45,000 bases of DNA from Symbiodinium natans (lineage: Eukaryota > Sar > Dinophyceae > Suessiales > Symbiodiniaceae), in contig CAJNDS010000235.1 in NCBI GenBank assembly GCA_905221605.1, positions 96,435-141,434 of the forward strand. Reading direction: 5' to 3'. Positions 26,690 through 35,659 of this stretch are shown here, piece after piece. Position 1 is the stretch's first letter. Each line of letters opens with the position of its first letter. Under the pieces are notes generated by a model, which saw nothing but the letters and a program-made list of their open reading frames with translations, made no database searches and was not told where the DNA came from. The position numbers and the translations under genes were made by a program.

Positions 26690-26948
26690 AAACCCTAAAC
26701 CCTAAACCCTAAACCCTAAACCCTAAACCCTAAACCCTAAACCCTAAACCCTAAACCCTAAACCCTAAACCCTAAACCCTAAACCCTAAACCCTAAACCC
26801 TAAACCCTAAACCCTAAACCCTAACCTCTAAACCCTAAACCCTAAACCCTAAACCCTAAACCCTAAACCCTAAACCCTAAACCCTAAACCCTAAACCCTA
26901 AACCCTAAACCCTAAACCCTAAACCCTAAACCCTAAACCCTAAACCCT
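26690..26948 (-). repeat. large telomeric array (CCCTAAA)
   Basis: About 37 units with a single CCTCTAAA variant. Confidence 0.97.
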
Positions 26949-26960
26949 GCACCACATCCC

Positions 26961-27050
26961 ACGTCCTCGCTGCCGGAAGATCGGCGCGTGGGATGCCTCC
27001 GTCGCGCGAGCGGTGGGCCCTACAATCCTCACATGGGGCTTTTCCAAACT
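26961..27050 (+). CDS. candidate exon
   Basis: PTSSLPEDRRVGCLRRAS, then GGPYNPHMGLFQT. Confidence 0.42.
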
Positions 27051-27178
27051 AGGTTTAGGGCTTAGGGTTTAGGGTTTAGAGTTTAGGGTTTAGGGTTCAG
27101 GGTTCAGGGTGTAGGGCTCAGGGAATGTAGTAAGTAGTTCAGGGTTTAGGGGGCTTAGTTCGTTTTACACTTTTTCAG

Positions 27179-27234
27179 TCCGGTTCTAAGTGCTCTAAGT
27201 GGGGCTGAGGAGTCCTACTGGAACCCTTCTTGCA
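27179..27234 (+). CDS. exon (chain IV)
   Basis: Strong acceptor ttttacactttttcAG and donor A|GTAAAC. Reads PVLSALSGAEESYWNPSC. One base carries over. Confidence 0.6.
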
Positions 27235-27235
27235 G

Positions 27236-27353
27236 TAAACCCTAAACCCTAAACCCTAAACCCTAAACCCTAAACCCTAAGCCCTAAACCCTAAACCCTA
27301 AACCCTAAACCCTAAACCCTAAACCCTAAACCCTAAACCCTAAACCCTAAACA
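27236..27353 (-). repeat. interstitial telomeric array (CCCTAAA)
   Basis: About 16 units starting at the predicted donor (GTAAACCCTAAA), so here the C-strand unit follows a GT. Confidence 0.96.
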
Positions 27354-27395
27354 CCCTGGAGGCCTAAAGCCCTAAAGCCCGAACACCCCTGGTAG

Positions 27396-27424
27396 GCCTC
27401 CGGTCCCACACGACTTGCCCGCGG
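27396..27424 (+). CDS. short exon (chain IV)
   Basis: Acceptor ggtAG|GC, donor CGG|GTCTCA. Phase gives SLRSHTTCPR. Confidence 0.48.
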
Positions 27425-27440
27425 GTCTCACCCCCTTCAG

Positions 27441-27508
27441 AGGGGTTCTAGCAAACAAAGGCGCTGGTTGAAGTCGATGCAGCCGGGCATGCACATGCAA
27501 AAATCAGC
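27441..27508 (+). CDS. exon (chain IV)
   Basis: Acceptor cacccccttcAG only 16 bases after the previous donor, so the two may be alternatives or one exon. Phase 0 reads RGSSKQRRWLKSMQPGMH, then MQKS. Donor GC|GTGACG. Confidence 0.45.
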
Positions 27509-27554
27509 GTGACGTCCCCAAACCCTAAGCCTTTCGATGGTTAGGGTGTATAGG

Positions 27555-27652
27555 TTGGGATTCCCTTATACTAACCGTCCTGAATAGGGATTAGAGTAGC
27601 TCCCTATATATAATCCCTAGTAAGGACGGGAAGTATAAGGGGAACATCCCAA
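27555..27652. mobile_element. foldback family A, copy 5
   Basis: TTGGGATTCCCTTATACTAA at the left, TAAGGGGAACATCCCAAG at the right. Confidence 0.72.
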
Positions 27653-27666
27653 GCATCAGCGGAAAG

Positions 27667-27685
27667 CATGGCCAGGGTGCCCGAA
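27667..27685 (+). CDS. tiny exon (chain IV)
   Basis: Carried phase gives AMARVPE before GCCCTAAG (GC donor). Confidence 0.3.
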
Positions 27686-27769
27686 GCCCTAAGCCCTGAA
27701 CCCTAAACCCGAAATCCCTAATCCGCTGAGCCCCTGCAGCTGTTTGGCAGTAAAAACTTGATATCCTAG

Positions 27770-27819
27770 GATGCCCGATGACGGCTAGCCGAGGTCCTGA
27801 ACAGCATTCCCTGAATGTT
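27770..27819 (+). CDS. exon (chain IV)
   Basis: Acceptor atcctAG, consensus donor GTT|GTAAGG. Reads CPMTASRGPEQHSLNV. Confidence 0.5.
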
Positions 27820-27883
27820 GTAAGGCCCGTTAAGGCCGACGCAGTCCCGAAGCCTCTACACCTTCATTAGACTTCTTTAATTT

Positions 27884-28175
27884 GAGATGTTCCCCCTAAA
27901 CCCTAAACCCTAAACCCTAAACCCTAAACCCTAAACCCTAAACCCTAAACCCTAAACCCTCTTTCCTAAACCCTAAACCCTAAACCCTAAACCCTAAACC
28001 CTAAACCCTAAACCCTAAACCCTAAACCCTAAACCCTAAACCCTAAACCCTAAACCCTAAACCCTAAACCCTAAACCCTAAACCCTTTTTCTAGCAGTCC
28101 TTAGTAGGGATTTATATATGGGGGGTACGATCATCTCTATTAAGACCTGTTAGTGTAGGGGTGGAGCATCCCAAC
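27884..28175. mobile_element. foldback family A, copy 6, split by a telomeric array
   Basis: GAGATGTTCCCCCT is interrupted by about 190 bp of AAACCCT repeats (27896-28085) and resumes TTTTCTAGCAGTCCTTAGTA through to TGGAGCATCCCAA. Removing the array restores the arm order of intact copies. The junctions share CCCT with the element. Confidence 0.8.
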
Positions 28176-28422
28176 CTTTAACCCCCAAGCCTTTCACACC
28201 CTGTAAGCTCTGCGGCTCTGCACCCTTTGAACCCTAAATCCTAAACCCTAAACCCGAAACCCTCAACCCTAAACCCTAAACCCTGAACCCTGAACCCTAA
28301 ACCCTAAACCTTGAACCCTTTGAACCCTAAGCCCTAAACCCTAAACCCTAAACCCTAAACCCTAAACCCTCTCCAAAACTCTAATATCCACCTAAAACCA
28401 CCTAAAACCCCTTCAACTTGAG

Positions 28423-28463
28423 GATCCCCAAGCCTAAAGAAAGCCTTGGAAAGCCTTGGCCCT
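28423..28463 (+). CDS. candidate short exon
   Basis: SPSLKKALESLGP after ttgAG, before TGA. Confidence 0.35.
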
Positions 28464-28465
28464 TG

Positions 28466-28531
28466 ATATGGTCCAGGGCTGTGTAGAGTATTTCAGGGGT
28501 ATATCAGGGAAGGGGCCATGTAACTACCCCA
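28466..28531. mobile_element. foldback family D, copy 3 (short)
   Basis: TATGGTCCAGGGC at the left; GGGGCCATGTAACTACCCC is the family right end. Confidence 0.45.
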
Positions 28532-28533
28532 AG

Positions 28534-28655
28534 AACCCTAAACCCTAAACCCTAAACCCTAAACCCTAAACCCTAAACCCTAAACCCTAAACCCTAAACC
28601 CTAAACCCTAAACCCTAAACCCTAAACCCTAAACCCTAAACCCTAAACCCCAAAC
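28534..28655 (-). repeat. interstitial telomeric array (CCCTAAA)
   Basis: About 17 units directly after the family D copy. Confidence 0.96.
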
Positions 28656-28666
28656 CCCAAGAACAG

Positions 28667-28744
28667 CTTTTGAAAGGCAAGCCCGTCTGCCACACCATTG
28701 AGCGATGCGCTGAGCGACAGCGAGGAGACCCACGCTTCGCTGAA
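28667..28744 (+). CDS. exon candidate
   Basis: Acceptor aagaacAG; reads LLKGKPVCHTIERCAER, then QRGDPRFAE. Well-formed sequence with no repeat content. Confidence 0.5.
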
Positions 28745-28769
28745 GGGGCCCCGAAACCCAGCCTAAAGC

Positions 28770-29050
28770 CCCTAGACCCTAAACCCTAGACCCTAAACCC
28801 TAAACCCTAAACCCTAAACCCTAAACCCTAAACCCTAAACCCTAAACCCTAAACCCTAAACCCTAAACCCTAAACCCTAAACCCTAAACCCTAAACCCTA
28901 AACCCTAAACCTAACCCTAAACCCTAAACCCTAAACCCTAAACCCTAAACCCTAAACCCTAAACCCTAAACCCTAAACCCTAAACCCTAAACCCTAAACC
29001 CTAAACCCTAAACCCTAAACCCTAAACCCTAAACCCTAAACCCTAAACCC
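28770..29050 (-). repeat. largest telomeric array (CCCTAAA)
   Basis: About 38 units over 270 bp with one AAACCTAACCC slip near 28910. Confidence 0.97.
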
Positions 29051-29051
29051 G

Positions 29052-29243
29052 AAATCGTCAAGGAGAAAGATATATGAAGGGAACGAAGAGGAGCACTCCT
29101 CCTCCCCCTCCTCCTCCTCCTCCTGTGGTGGCTTCTCCTCGTTTTCTCTCTGTCTACCTGTATGTTCCCTTCGTGGCTGTCACCAGTGAGCCAGGAGAAC
29201 GGACAAGGACTTACCAGAGCAGCATGGCAACAACAAGCGTCTG
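29052..29243 (+). CDS. candidate exon with proline run
   Basis: The frame reads RQGERYMKGTKRST, a run of nine prolines from a CCT tract, then VVASPRFLSVYLYVPF and TSEPGERTRTYQSS, to TGA at 29241. An overlapping frame is open to 29416 through a leucine run. Only one is likely real. Confidence 0.4.
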
Positions 29244-29582
29244 ATCAGCAGGGCAGCCTGGGCGTAAGACGGAAAGGACAGCCGGGAAGTCGATCAAAAA
29301 CATGGGCAACAACCACAAATAAGGCATCAACAAGCAAACAGTCACAAAGCCCGTGTCGAAACGTGCTTAAGACTTATGCTTGTGCTTTCTGGTTCAGGGC
29401 TTACCAGAAGGCCTAGGCCAAGGCCTAACCCCAAACCCTAAAATACCTTAATCCAGGGCCCTGTTTAGGGTTCAGGGTTCAGGGTTTAGGGTTTAGGGTT
29501 TAGGGTTCAGGGGTTCGCTTCACTTCGTCACTGCCCGTCCGCCGTCCGCCCTCTCGCATCTCTGACTTTCCTAGAACCGGGA

Positions 29583-29690
29583 GTAGGCCCTTTTTTCCCT
29601 CTTTTTAGAGTTGGGGTTCCCTTCTAATCCCCTTAAAACAAAAAAGGGTACGCTTTTTATTCCTAGGTTACTCCCGGGTCTAGTAGCCCT
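29583..29690. mobile_element. family F repeat, copy 3
   Basis: TTGGGGTTCCCTTCTAATCC, AAAAAAGGGTACGC, TATTCCTAGGTTACTC, in the same order as copy 2. Confidence 0.55.
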
Positions 29691-29787
29691 AAACCCTAAA
29701 CCCTAAACCCTAAACCCTAAACACTAAACCCTAAACCCTAAACCCTAAACCCTAAACCCTAAACCCTAAACCCTAAACCCTAAACCC
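29685..29787 (-). repeat. interstitial telomeric array (CCCTAAA)
   Basis: About 14 units. Confidence 0.96.
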
Positions 29788-29828
29788 TGGTCTAGCCTCT
29801 TGTCTGGTGGAAGGCATATGCTCTAAAG

Positions 29829-29920
29829 CCTGAACATCTGGGGTCTGGGGGGCATCTCAGGGTCTGGTGGGCTGTCCTGCAACACCACCCACGCCTTCCA
29901 GCAGTTGGGATTGGACTTCG
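29829..29920 (+). CDS. exon candidate
   Basis: After ctaaAG, PEHLGSGGHLRVWWAVLQ, then HHPRLPAVGIGL, to CG|GTTTAGG, a telomeric donor. Confidence 0.48.
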
Positions 29921-30053
29921 GTTTAGGGTTTAGGGTTTAGGGTTCAGCATCTCAAGTCCAAGCATTCACTAGTCAACAAATTATTACTCCAGAAAAATAC
30001 CCACCCGCCCGAAGAATCCCACACCATTAAGAAAATATTTCACTTGTGGAACG

Positions 30054-30400
30054 ACCTTGCCCAATAAAAAATGACCTTGCCCAGTAAAAAAATGACCTTG
30101 CCCAATAAAAAAATGACCTTGCCCAGTAAAAAAAAATGACCTTGGCCAGTAAAAAAATGACCTTGCCCAGTAAAAAAATGACCTTGCCCAGTAAAAAAAT
30201 GACCTTGCCCAGTAAAAAAATGACCTTGCCCAGTAAAAAAGTGACCTTGCCCAGTAAAAAAATGACCTTGCCCAGTAAAAAAAATGACCTTGCCCAATAA
30301 AAAAATGACCTTGCCCAGTAATGACCTTGCCCAGTAAAAAAATGACCTTGCCCAGTAAAAAAATGACCTTGCCCAGTAAAAACATGACCTTGCCCAGTAA
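30054..30400. repeat. about 20-base tandem repeat, TGACCTTGCCCAGTAAAAAA
   Basis: About 17 copies, varying mainly in A-run length (20-22 bases), with one short copy lacking the A-run near 30318. The minus-strand frames YWARSFF and FLLGKVI are repeat translations. Confidence 0.97.
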
Positions 30401-30432
30401 CTCCTTAACATTTAAATTATATATGAAAGAGA

Positions 30433-30540
30433 GGTTTAGGGTTTAGGGTTTAGGGTTTAGGGTTTAGGGTTTAGGGTTTAGGGTTTAGGGTTTAGAGTTT
30501 AGGGTTTAGGGTTTAGGGTTTAGGGTTTAGGGTTTAGGGG
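30433..30540 (+). repeat. interstitial telomeric array (TTTAGGG)
   Basis: About 15 units, one TTTAGAG. Confidence 0.96.
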
Positions 30541-30564
30541 TATGCGGCTCTGGGTTTTAGGATT

Positions 30565-30771
30565 TTGATTCTGCCTGCATGCTCCGAGACCTTCTAGCGC
30601 AAGGGGTCAACCGCCTCCATGGCTCTGAGAGCGCTTGTGCCAGCGCAGGCCCCGCCCAACACCTTGGTGACGTACCGCAACGGTGGCAAGGAGTACGTCT
30701 CTGAGGATTGTGCCTGCCGTGGTGTCTTCCGGATGACTTTTGAGGGTCTAGCGGGCTGCCATGCATGTGTC
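30565..30771 (+). CDS. candidate exon(s), two overlapping frames
   Basis: The early part reads SACMLRDLLAQGVNRLHG. A shifted frame from about 30619 reads APPNTLVTYRNGGKEYV, then SEDCACRGVFRMTFEG. Both look coding, suggesting two exons with an unseen junction near 30650. A GT microsatellite follows. Confidence 0.42.
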
Positions 30772-30891
30772 TCTGTGTGTGTGTGTGTGTGTGTGTGTCA
30801 AGGATGGCTAAGGTGCCCCGAATTGGATGACGGCTAGCCTGAGGCTCCCCGATAGCTCGGAATAGCTGATCTCTTGTCATGTCTTGTCCAG

Positions 30892-30939
30892 GACCGAGTT
30901 TCCTTCGCAGTAAGAGGATCTTCTTGGTGCTCCACAGAG
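30892..30939 (+). CDS. exon with strong acceptor
   Basis: Acceptor gtcttgtccAG. Reads DRVSFAVRGSSWCSTE to GAG|GTGGTG. A consensus GTAAGA donor inside (30910) could end it earlier. Confidence 0.5.
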
Positions 30940-31020
30940 GTGGTGTAGGGCCGGTACCCTATTAGGGTTTAGGGTTTCGGGTTTAGGGTTAAGGGTTTAG
31001 TGAGTTACGGGTTCCAAAAG

Positions 31021-31130
31021 GGGGGGGGGTTTACGAAATTAGGAGGACCTGATTGGGGTCCTTGTTATAAGGGGATCCTACTTTTGGGGGGTCTATATTT
31101 CGAGGTCCCCTAGTGTCGCAAACCCCCAAA
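31021..31130. mobile_element. foldback family C, copy 4
   Basis: GGGGGGTTTACGAAATTAGG to AGTGTCGCAAACCCCCAAA. Confidence 0.6.
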
Positions 31131-31148
31131 TGTTGAGAACGAGTAAAG

Positions 31149-31243
31149 GCGATCACAAGGTGGCAAGAAGCCTGGCTGTTGCATAAATCAAGTTACAAGA
31201 CAAGGGCAACCACGTCACCACTATGGACACATTATGCTGGCTT
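31149..31243 (+). CDS. candidate exon
   Basis: RRSQGGKKPGCCINQVTR, then QGQPRHHYGHIML, to TA|GTTCCT. Confidence 0.42.
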
Positions 31244-31326
31244 AGTTCCTCAACAGCAATCTCAGAAGTTCTGCGTAACCCTAGACTCTAGCCCTAAACC
31301 GTTTAGGCTTCAGTTGCTGTTTTCAG

Positions 31327-31405
31327 TCTACGACGGCCAAAGCAGGACATTCTCTCGGGCAAGGACGGGGACTCAGCCACACTTTGCAAACCCTCACTAG
31401 GAACC
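31327..31405 (+). CDS. candidate exon
   Basis: Acceptor gctgttttcAG, then LRRPKQDILSGKDGDSAT and LCKPSLGTL. Confidence 0.45.
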
Positions 31406-31464
31406 CTACGTCCCAAAGCCCGAAACCCTAGGGTTCAGGGTTGGGGGTCCAGGCATCCAAGCGA

Positions 31465-31606
31465 AGTCACATGGTCCCTTCACATGGGCCCTTAAATGGG
31501 GACCCCTTCTATACCCCGTACATAACCTATACAACCCAAGGGCCCATACTTCAGAACCCTTTACAGAAGGTAAGGGAATCTATTGAGGGACCCTGGTAAC
31601 TACCCT
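31465..31606. mobile_element. foldback family D, copy 2
   Basis: GTCACATGGTCCCTT to TGAGGGACCCTGGTAACTAC. Shares GGGCCCATACTTCAGA-type interior with copy 1 and lacks its telomeric insert. Confidence 0.6.
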
Positions 31607-31651
31607 TAGAAGGCAGCAAAACGTCGTCACTGTGGCTTGACAACCTTCAAT

Positions 31652-31745
31652 GTGGAGGTTTGCACGTCTAAAATAGACCTCCCGCATAGTAGAGTTCCCT
31701 TATCATAAGGACCCCAATAAGGCACCCATAATTTCGGAAACCCCA
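31652..31745. mobile_element. foldback family C, copy 5
   Basis: TGGAGGTTTGCACGTCTAAA to CATAATTTCGGAAACCCCA. Confidence 0.5.
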
Positions 31746-31840
31746 TATATATATATATATAGAATGTGTATATATATATATATATATTTTTTTTTACACA
31801 CACATATATATATATATGTTGTTCACACACACACACATAT
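31745..31840. repeat. AT/AC microsatellite
   Basis: (TA)n, a T run and (CA)n. Confidence 0.95.
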
Positions 31841-31854
31841 ATTTTGACTTGCAC

Positions 31855-32030
31855 CCCTAAACCCTAAACCCTAAACCCCAAACCCGAAACCCGAAACTCG
31901 AAACCCTAAACCCTAAACCCTAAACCCTAAACCCTAAACCCTAAACCCTAAACCCTAAACCCTAAGCCCTAAACCCTAAACCTCAAACCCTAAGACCCAA
32001 ACCCTAAACCCCAAACCCTAAACCCTGCGC
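31855..32030 (-). repeat. interstitial telomeric array (CCCTAAA)
   Basis: About 23 units with CCCGAAA near the left end. Confidence 0.95.
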
Positions 32031-32037
32031 CCCAAAC

Positions 32038-32072
32038 CGGGAGCAGCCAGTGCGGAAGTGCCGGCAGCGAGC
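32038..32072 (+). CDS. candidate short exon
   Basis: EQPVRKCRQRA before GTTAAC. Confidence 0.35.
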
Positions 32073-32197
32073 TGTTAACCCCAATTTCCTAGAGTCCAAG
32101 ACCCGAATCTCAAGGCCGATAAACCCTCAACTCACAACCTATCTGACTTCCATTTCCGAGTTTACTTGATTCAAAATGTCCATTCTGCATGCAAAAG

Positions 32198-32270
32198 ATA
32201 CATATATATATATATATGTACATATATATATATATATGTATATATATATATGTATATTTTTCTATATATG

Positions 32271-32305
<35 letters not shown>

Positions 32306-32355
32306 GTAGATACATAAACAAATAAGTGTGTATATATGTATATATATACACACAC
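32198..32355. repeat. (TA)n microsatellite
   Basis: Long TATATG/TATA runs; the YIYI frames are artefacts. Confidence 0.97.
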
Positions 32356-33020
32356 GCGCGAGGTCGCAGGGTCGTTTACGTTGTTTTGGCATTCAGAGTT
32401 GTCATCATTATTTCCATGCATTAAATTGTTTTGAATATAAGAGTTGCTTCACTTACCAAGAAAAGGGGGGGGGACCAGAAGTGATGTTAATTTGAGAAGG
32501 GCTAGGTTGTGTGAATTCAAGCAGATCAGTTCGCAAGTCATAAAGTAGCCCGAGGAACAACTTGATTGCTCAAGTTAGTTCCGACACACATCATATTTTT
32601 GTCCGCCCTCTCCAGTCTGATGAATGTTTATACCTTTCCTCCAATTTTGTGCTGCAATTGGCTTTGCTTGAATTCATTTGGCGAATTAGGGTTTAGGGTT
32701 ACCCAAACCATAAACCCTCTCCATCATCTAGAAAGCTTGAACCTTATCGACCTATGTGGGCAGGCCCCAATCTTCGTGGGCAAGGCCCAAATCTTCGTGG
32801 GCAAGGCCCAATTCTTCCTGTGGCAAGGCCCAAATCTTCCTGGTCTAAGGTTCATGGATTGAGTGAACTTCATATTTTCTTAATGTGGGCATGTTCCTGT
32901 GGCTTGAAAACCTGCTTGACTCGGAGAGCTAGAACATGAGATGCTGAACCCTAAGCCCTAAACTTCACCAAACCCTAAACCCTAAACCTAAACCCCACCA
33001 AACCCTAAACCCTAGAGTCT
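32355..33020. other. AT-rich unique stretch with a 22-base tandem repeat
   Basis: Four copies of a GGGCAAGGCCCAAATCTTC-like unit lie at about 32757-32846. The rest is unassigned; no spliced exon stands out. Confidence 0.6.
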
Positions 33021-33205
33021 TAACTGTTAAATATATAAATTTAAATATAAACATATAACTATACATGTAAATATAAATATAAATGTAAACATAAAAATCA
33101 ATATAAGAATAAAAATAAATAAATAAATATGACTATAAATATGAATATAAACAAGAATATAAATATATAGATAAACAGGATATATATATATATATATATG
33201 GTACC
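33020..33205. repeat. AT-rich simple sequence
   Basis: AAATATAAAT runs, then (TA)n. Confidence 0.95.
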
Positions 33206-33235
33206 CCTCCCCTCCAAAACCCCACGTCTCAGGTC

Positions 33236-33900
33236 ACCAATTCGCAGATTCGCAGATTTGTAGCCCCAATCTGCAAATCTGCGAAACCTCGAGAAACGCA
33301 GATTCGCAGATTCGCAGATTTGTAGCCCCCAACCAATCTGCAAATCTGCGAATCTGCGAAACCTCGAGAAAACGCAGATTCGCAGATTTGTAGCCCCCAA
33401 CCAATCTGCAAATCTGCGAACCGGCGAAACCTCGAGAAAACGCAGATTCGCAGATTCGCAGATTTGTAGCCCCCAACCAATCTGCAAATCTGCGAATCTA
33501 CGAAATCTCGAGAAAACGCAGATTCGCAGATTTGTAGCCCCCAACCAATCTGCAAATCTGCGAACCGGCGAAACCTCGAGAAAACGCAGATTCGCAGATT
33601 CGCAGATTTGTAGCCCCCAACCAATCTGGAAATCTGCAAATCTGCGAAACCTCTAGAAAACGCAGATTCGCAGATTTGTAGCCCGCAACCAATCTGCAAA
33701 TCTGCGAATCTGCGAAACCTCGAGAAAACGCAGATTCCCAAATTTGTTGGGGGGCGCAAATCTGCAAATCTGCGAATCTGCGTTTTCTCGAGGTTTCGCA
33801 GATTCGCAGATTTGAAATCTGCGTTTCCTCGAGAAAACGCAGATTCGCAGATTCGCAGATTTGTAGCCACAATCAATCTGCAAATCTGCGAATTTGCGTT
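33236..33900. repeat. palindromic tandem repeat block
   Basis: Units of about 65-95 bases alternate CGCAGATTCGCAGATTTG with CAAATCTGCGAATCTGCG, joined by TAGCCCCCAACCAAT and AAACCTCGAGAAAA. Each unit is an inverted repeat, about eight in all. Minus-strand frames are open through it in several phases (FADLQIGW, ANLRIC), which is expected for this composition. Confidence 0.93.
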
Positions 33901-35330
33901 TTCCTCGATCTCAAAAATCTGCTATTTAAATAGGCCTTCATACTTAGATTATTTGTCGGGGAGGAGAATTAAAGAAAATAAATATTCTAAGAAATAGAGG
34001 AGTCTTCATGTTTAGATAGGGGCCTTCAGATTTAAATTACTTCACTCGGTGAGGGACTGAAATGCCTGTTAAATACGCGTAAATAAGTTCAATAATTTTC
34101 ATGTTCAATAATTTTCATGCTTTCAATCCTGAAAGGGGGTCCTGGCCCCCTCCACAAGGAGAATTAAATAATGTAACAACTGAGGTCTGAGGGGGCCTTC
34201 AAATGTAAATCTGAGGGGGCCTTCATATGTAAATTGTGCAATATTTCCCTCCCCCCCCCCCCCCCAGAAGGAAGGAGGGCCCCCCCCCCCCCTTCAAGAT
34301 GAGAATTATTGAGTTTTTGTAATTCTCCCCCTCTGAACAAAACAAAGTAAATATGGAAGGGCCTTCATATTCAAATAGGGGCCTTCGTATTTACATGTAT
34401 TCACCGAATTTATATAAAATAAATGCGAAGGAGCCTTCATATTTAATTCATTGGTTCGGGGAATAATATTCACCGAATTTATATAGGTTAAATGTGAAGG
34501 TACCTTCACATTTATTTCATTGATTCGGGGAGGGGAATTTAAAACTTTCATGAGTTGTATAAAGAAAATATTTCAAATAATTAGATCCTGAAAGGGGGAC
34601 CTAGCAGGGGGAATTAAATAGTTTCAATCTGAGGGGGCCTTCATTTCTACTTATTAACTTGTCTAGTTCCCCCCAGAAGGAGAGAGCCCCCCCCCCCCTT
34701 CTTTCAGGATTTCAATTATTTCCCTTATTTACATCAATGTGTTAAAAAAGGTTAAATCCTAGAAGGGGGGCCTGGCCCCCTCCCGCCGGGGGAATTGAAT
34801 AATTGAAATCTGAAGGGGCCTTCATATTTGAATGAGGATGCTCATATAAAAAGAATGCGTTTTTTCATTCAATCCAGAAGCTCCCCCCTTCTTAGGATTT
34901 AGGCTATTTAAACTATTTGATTCTCAAATATTTATCCCCACCAAATTCAAGAAGTTAATTAGTTTAAATGTAGAGGGGCCTTCATTTAATTCGGGGAGGA
35001 GAATTACATAAGTTAAATATGGAGGGACGTTCATATATAAATAGGGCCTTCATATTTTACATTATCTAATTCGGGGAGGGTGTTTAATGAACTCATTTAA
35101 ATAATGTGTATCAAATATTTTATATAGTTTTACTAATTTGAAGAAATTGAGTCCTGAAAGGGGGCGCCTGGCCTCCTCCCGCGAAGGGGAAGTAAAACAT
35201 TAAGTAATGTAAATCTGAAGGGGCCTTCATATTTAAATAGGGGCTTCATATTGAAAGTATTGAGTTCCCCCCAGAGGGAGGGAGCTGCCCGCCCGCCTTT
35301 CAGGATTCAAACTAAACTATTTACATTATT
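33900..35330. repeat. AT-rich block with recurring GGGGCCTTCATATTTAAAT motif
   Basis: More than 15 copies of GGGCCTTCATATTTAAAT-like text occur. About four times a TCCTGAAAGGGGG(C)CCTGG segment is followed by an inverted partner CCCCCTTTCAGGAT (for example 34126 and 34298, 34589 and 34706, 35152 and 35300). No telomeric repeat and no exon-like island are visible. Confidence 0.8.
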
Positions 35331-35449
35331 TTACACGATTTAATTCTAGGTTAGTTATTTAAATGCACCAAGTCGAAGCCTGTCATACGAAACATCGATG
35401 CTAGCCGCTCTTTTTTCTTAAACGTGGGGTTTTGGAGGGGGGGGGGGTA

Positions 35450-35451
35450 GC

Positions 35452-35482
<31 letters not shown>

Positions 35483-35550
35483 TTACATTATATACATGAT
35501 ATGATATCATATTACACTAAATTGTATGTATATATATATATATATATCTA
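35450..35550. repeat. (TA)n microsatellites
   Basis: Two TA runs and ATGATATGATAT text continuing to 35660. Confidence 0.95.
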
Positions 35551-35659
35551 TACATATGATATGATATTACACTGTATGATTTGATATTGTATAATATGTG
35601 TTATGATATATAAGAACATAAATATAAATATAAATATAAGTATAAATACAGATATACAT

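Noticed and set aside
29984-30411. 133- and 123-codon minus-strand frames (YWARSFF, FLLGKVI)
   Set aside because: Products of the 20-base tandem repeat; length variation of the A-run shifts the frame between copies.
33098-33883. Minus-strand frames up to 215 codons (FADLQIGW, ANLRIC)
   Set aside because: Several overlapping frames are open through the same palindromic repeat, which indicates composition rather than selection.
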